From positions 7,254,001 through 7,318,000 of the forward strand of contig OZ253444.1 of assembly GCA_965261065.1 (NCBI GenBank): a DNA stretch of 64,000 bases, read 5' to 3'. The first letter of the stretch is position 1. Every line of letters starts with the position of its first letter. Source of the DNA: JAKZVK01 sp965261065. Its GTDB lineage: Bacteria; Acidobacteriota; Terriglobia; Bryobacterales; UBA6623. Positions 63,222 through 64,000 of this stretch are shown piece by piece. Made by a program: the position numbers and the translations under genes. The notes under the pieces were generated by a model. It saw only the letters and a list, made by a program, of their open reading frames with translations. It had not been told where the DNA came from and searched no databases.

Positions 63222-64000
63222 CTAATGAGACACCGCCGCGGCCGCCTTTTCGCCCACCAAGTCTCCGGTGCGGAAACGGCCGGGGGTGAAGGGCGCGATG
63301 ACGTCGGGTGTTTGCTTTGTCGCGATCAGTTCCGCGAGATAGCGGCCGGCCGCCGGGGCCGCCTTGAAGCCGTAGGTCCCCCAGCCGACATCGACGTAGA
63401 AGTTGCTCACGTCTTCGGCGGCGCCGATGATCGGGGCGAAGTCGGGCGTCATGTCGCAGATGCCCGCCCACTGGCGCAAGACCTTGATGTGGTGTAACTG
63501 CGGGAACAGCTCGAGCGCCGAGGCGGCCATGTGTTCGAGCGTCGGCAGCGTGCTGGCCATGCTGTAGGACTGATAGGGATCGATCTCGGCGCCGATGACC
63601 AGTTCGCCCCTCGACGTCTGATTGACGTAGACATGCAGGCTGGCGGACACGATGACCGTATCGAGAAACGGCTTGAGCGGCTCGGTCACGCAGGCTTGCA
63701 ACGGGTGGGTAACGATCGGCATCGCCACGCCGGCCATGTCGCAGATGGTGGTGGCCCACCCCGCCGTCGCGTTGACCACGGCACCCGCCGCGATGTCGCC
63801 TCGGTTCGTTACGACTTTGTCGGCGCGCCCGTTCTCCACCCTAATGCCGGTCGCCTCGGTGTAGGGATGGATTTCGATGCCCATGCGGTCGCAGGCTCGG
63901 GCGTAACCCCAGACGACGGCATCGTGGCGGATGATGCCGCCTGGCGGGTGGTAGAGCGCGGCCATGATAGGGTACCGGGGCCTGTCACTGCAGTCAATGC
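63222..64000 (-). CDS. Sarcosine-oxidase-beta-type FAD oxidoreductase, 5' end beyond the window
   Basis: The frame is open to the window end and reads IDCSDRPRYPIMAALYHPPGGIIRHDAVVWGYARACDRMG, so the true start lies beyond 64000. DAO-family features follow: ATGIRVENGRADKVVTNRGDIAAGAVVNATAGWATTICDMAG and SNFYVDVGWGTYGFKAAPAAGRYLAELI, the last a flavin-binding GxxGxxxAP-like stretch. The N-terminal Rossmann GxGxxG is outside the window. It oxidises a secondary amine such as sarcosine; the partner subunits are not in view. Confidence 0.88.
   Translation of the reverse strand, partial: IDCSDRPRYPIMAALYHPPGGIIRHDAVVWGYARACDRMGIEIHPYTEATGIRVENGRADKVVTNRGDIAAGAVVNATAGWATTICDMAGVAMPIVTHPLQACVTEPLKPFLDTVIVSASLHVYVNQTSRGELVIGAEIDPYQSYSMASTLPTLEHMAASALELFPQLHHIKVLRQWAGICDMTPDFAPIIGAAEDVSNFYVDVGWGTYGFKAAPAAGRYLAELIATKQTPDVIAPFTPGRFRTGDLVGEKAAAAVSH

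Noticed and set aside
61510..63759. A 749-codon minus-strand frame
   Set aside because: It is the shadow of the glutamine synthetase and oxidoreductase genes; its composition (Arg/His/Pro-rich) is not protein-like.
1..64000. CRISPR array or rRNA operon
   Set aside because: No series of regularly spaced short direct repeats and no conserved rRNA blocks were seen on either strand.

Overview
The window is GC-rich bacterial chromosome with many insertion elements. It most resembles an Acidobacteriota genome. Evidence for this: a Ser/Thr kinase fused to a TolB-type propeller; a pseudopilin with a long Pro/Gly/Gln-rich tail and a late conserved 'VASK...EWEFVYDY' island; two DinB proteins; and an Na+-NQR operon with apbE and nqrM. 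Planctomycetota share several of these traits, so the phylum is an inference, not a proof.

Layout. 1-12.2 kb is a mobile-element graveyard. It holds four IS1380 copies (one cut by the window edge, two head to head, one split by IS1595) and an IS630 element that carries two of those IS1380 copies. Around them lie broken host genes: a trypsin-like protease, a membrane protein, an unknown gene split by the IS630, DUF262 and DUF932 pseudogenes, and a zinc-ribbon fragment. 12.5-28.8 kb is mostly ordinary chromosome: amino-acid permease, tRNA-Lys, secreted peroxiredoxin, an ISNCY element, site-2 protease, glutathione peroxidase, a secreted unknown protein, a fused ACP/fatty-acyl-AMP ligase/acyltransferase, an MFS exporter, DinB, a NosL-like protein and a PQQ-like propeller. 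28.9-30.9 kb is a group II intron lodged inside a REP-like hairpin. 30.9-33.6 kb is a disrupted kinase/TolB gene. 33.9-42.3 kb (minus strand) holds an RraA-like protein and nqrABCDEF-apbE-nqrM. 43.1-52.2 kb (plus strand) holds thiS, a MerR regulator, lolA and a type IV pilus/type II secretion assembly operon (GspF, GspE, PilM, PilN, PilO, a PilP-like protein and a pseudopilin). 52.3-56.7 kb holds DinB, a sodium/solute symporter and a CocE-type hydrolase. 56.7-58.5 kb is an accessory patch with an XRE antitoxin remnant, a TIR-domain protein and a HicB-like antitoxin. 58.9-61.3 kb is a second IS1595, split by an IS481. 61.5 kb to the end holds a type III glutamine synthetase and a sarcosine-oxidase-type oxidoreductase, cut by the window end.

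How it works together. The NQR genes encode a Na+-pumping NADH:quinone oxidoreductase together with its flavin-attachment enzyme (ApbE) and iron-site maturation factor (NqrM). The sodium/solute symporter at 53 kb could use the resulting gradient. The pilus/secretion operon encodes the motor (GspE/F), the inner-membrane platform (PilM-P-like) and a pseudopilin, but no secretin here.

The most striking signals are three. First, the IS tower at 2650-7088: removing it in silico rejoins one open reading frame and reveals a translationally coupled three-gene operon of unknown function. Second, several in-frame stops and frameshifts lie in otherwise conserved genes, including TGA where Trp is expected in nqrB and in the kinase gene. 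Third, the group II intron sits exactly between the two 30-bp arms of a dispersed palindromic repeat. No CRISPR array or rRNA was seen.
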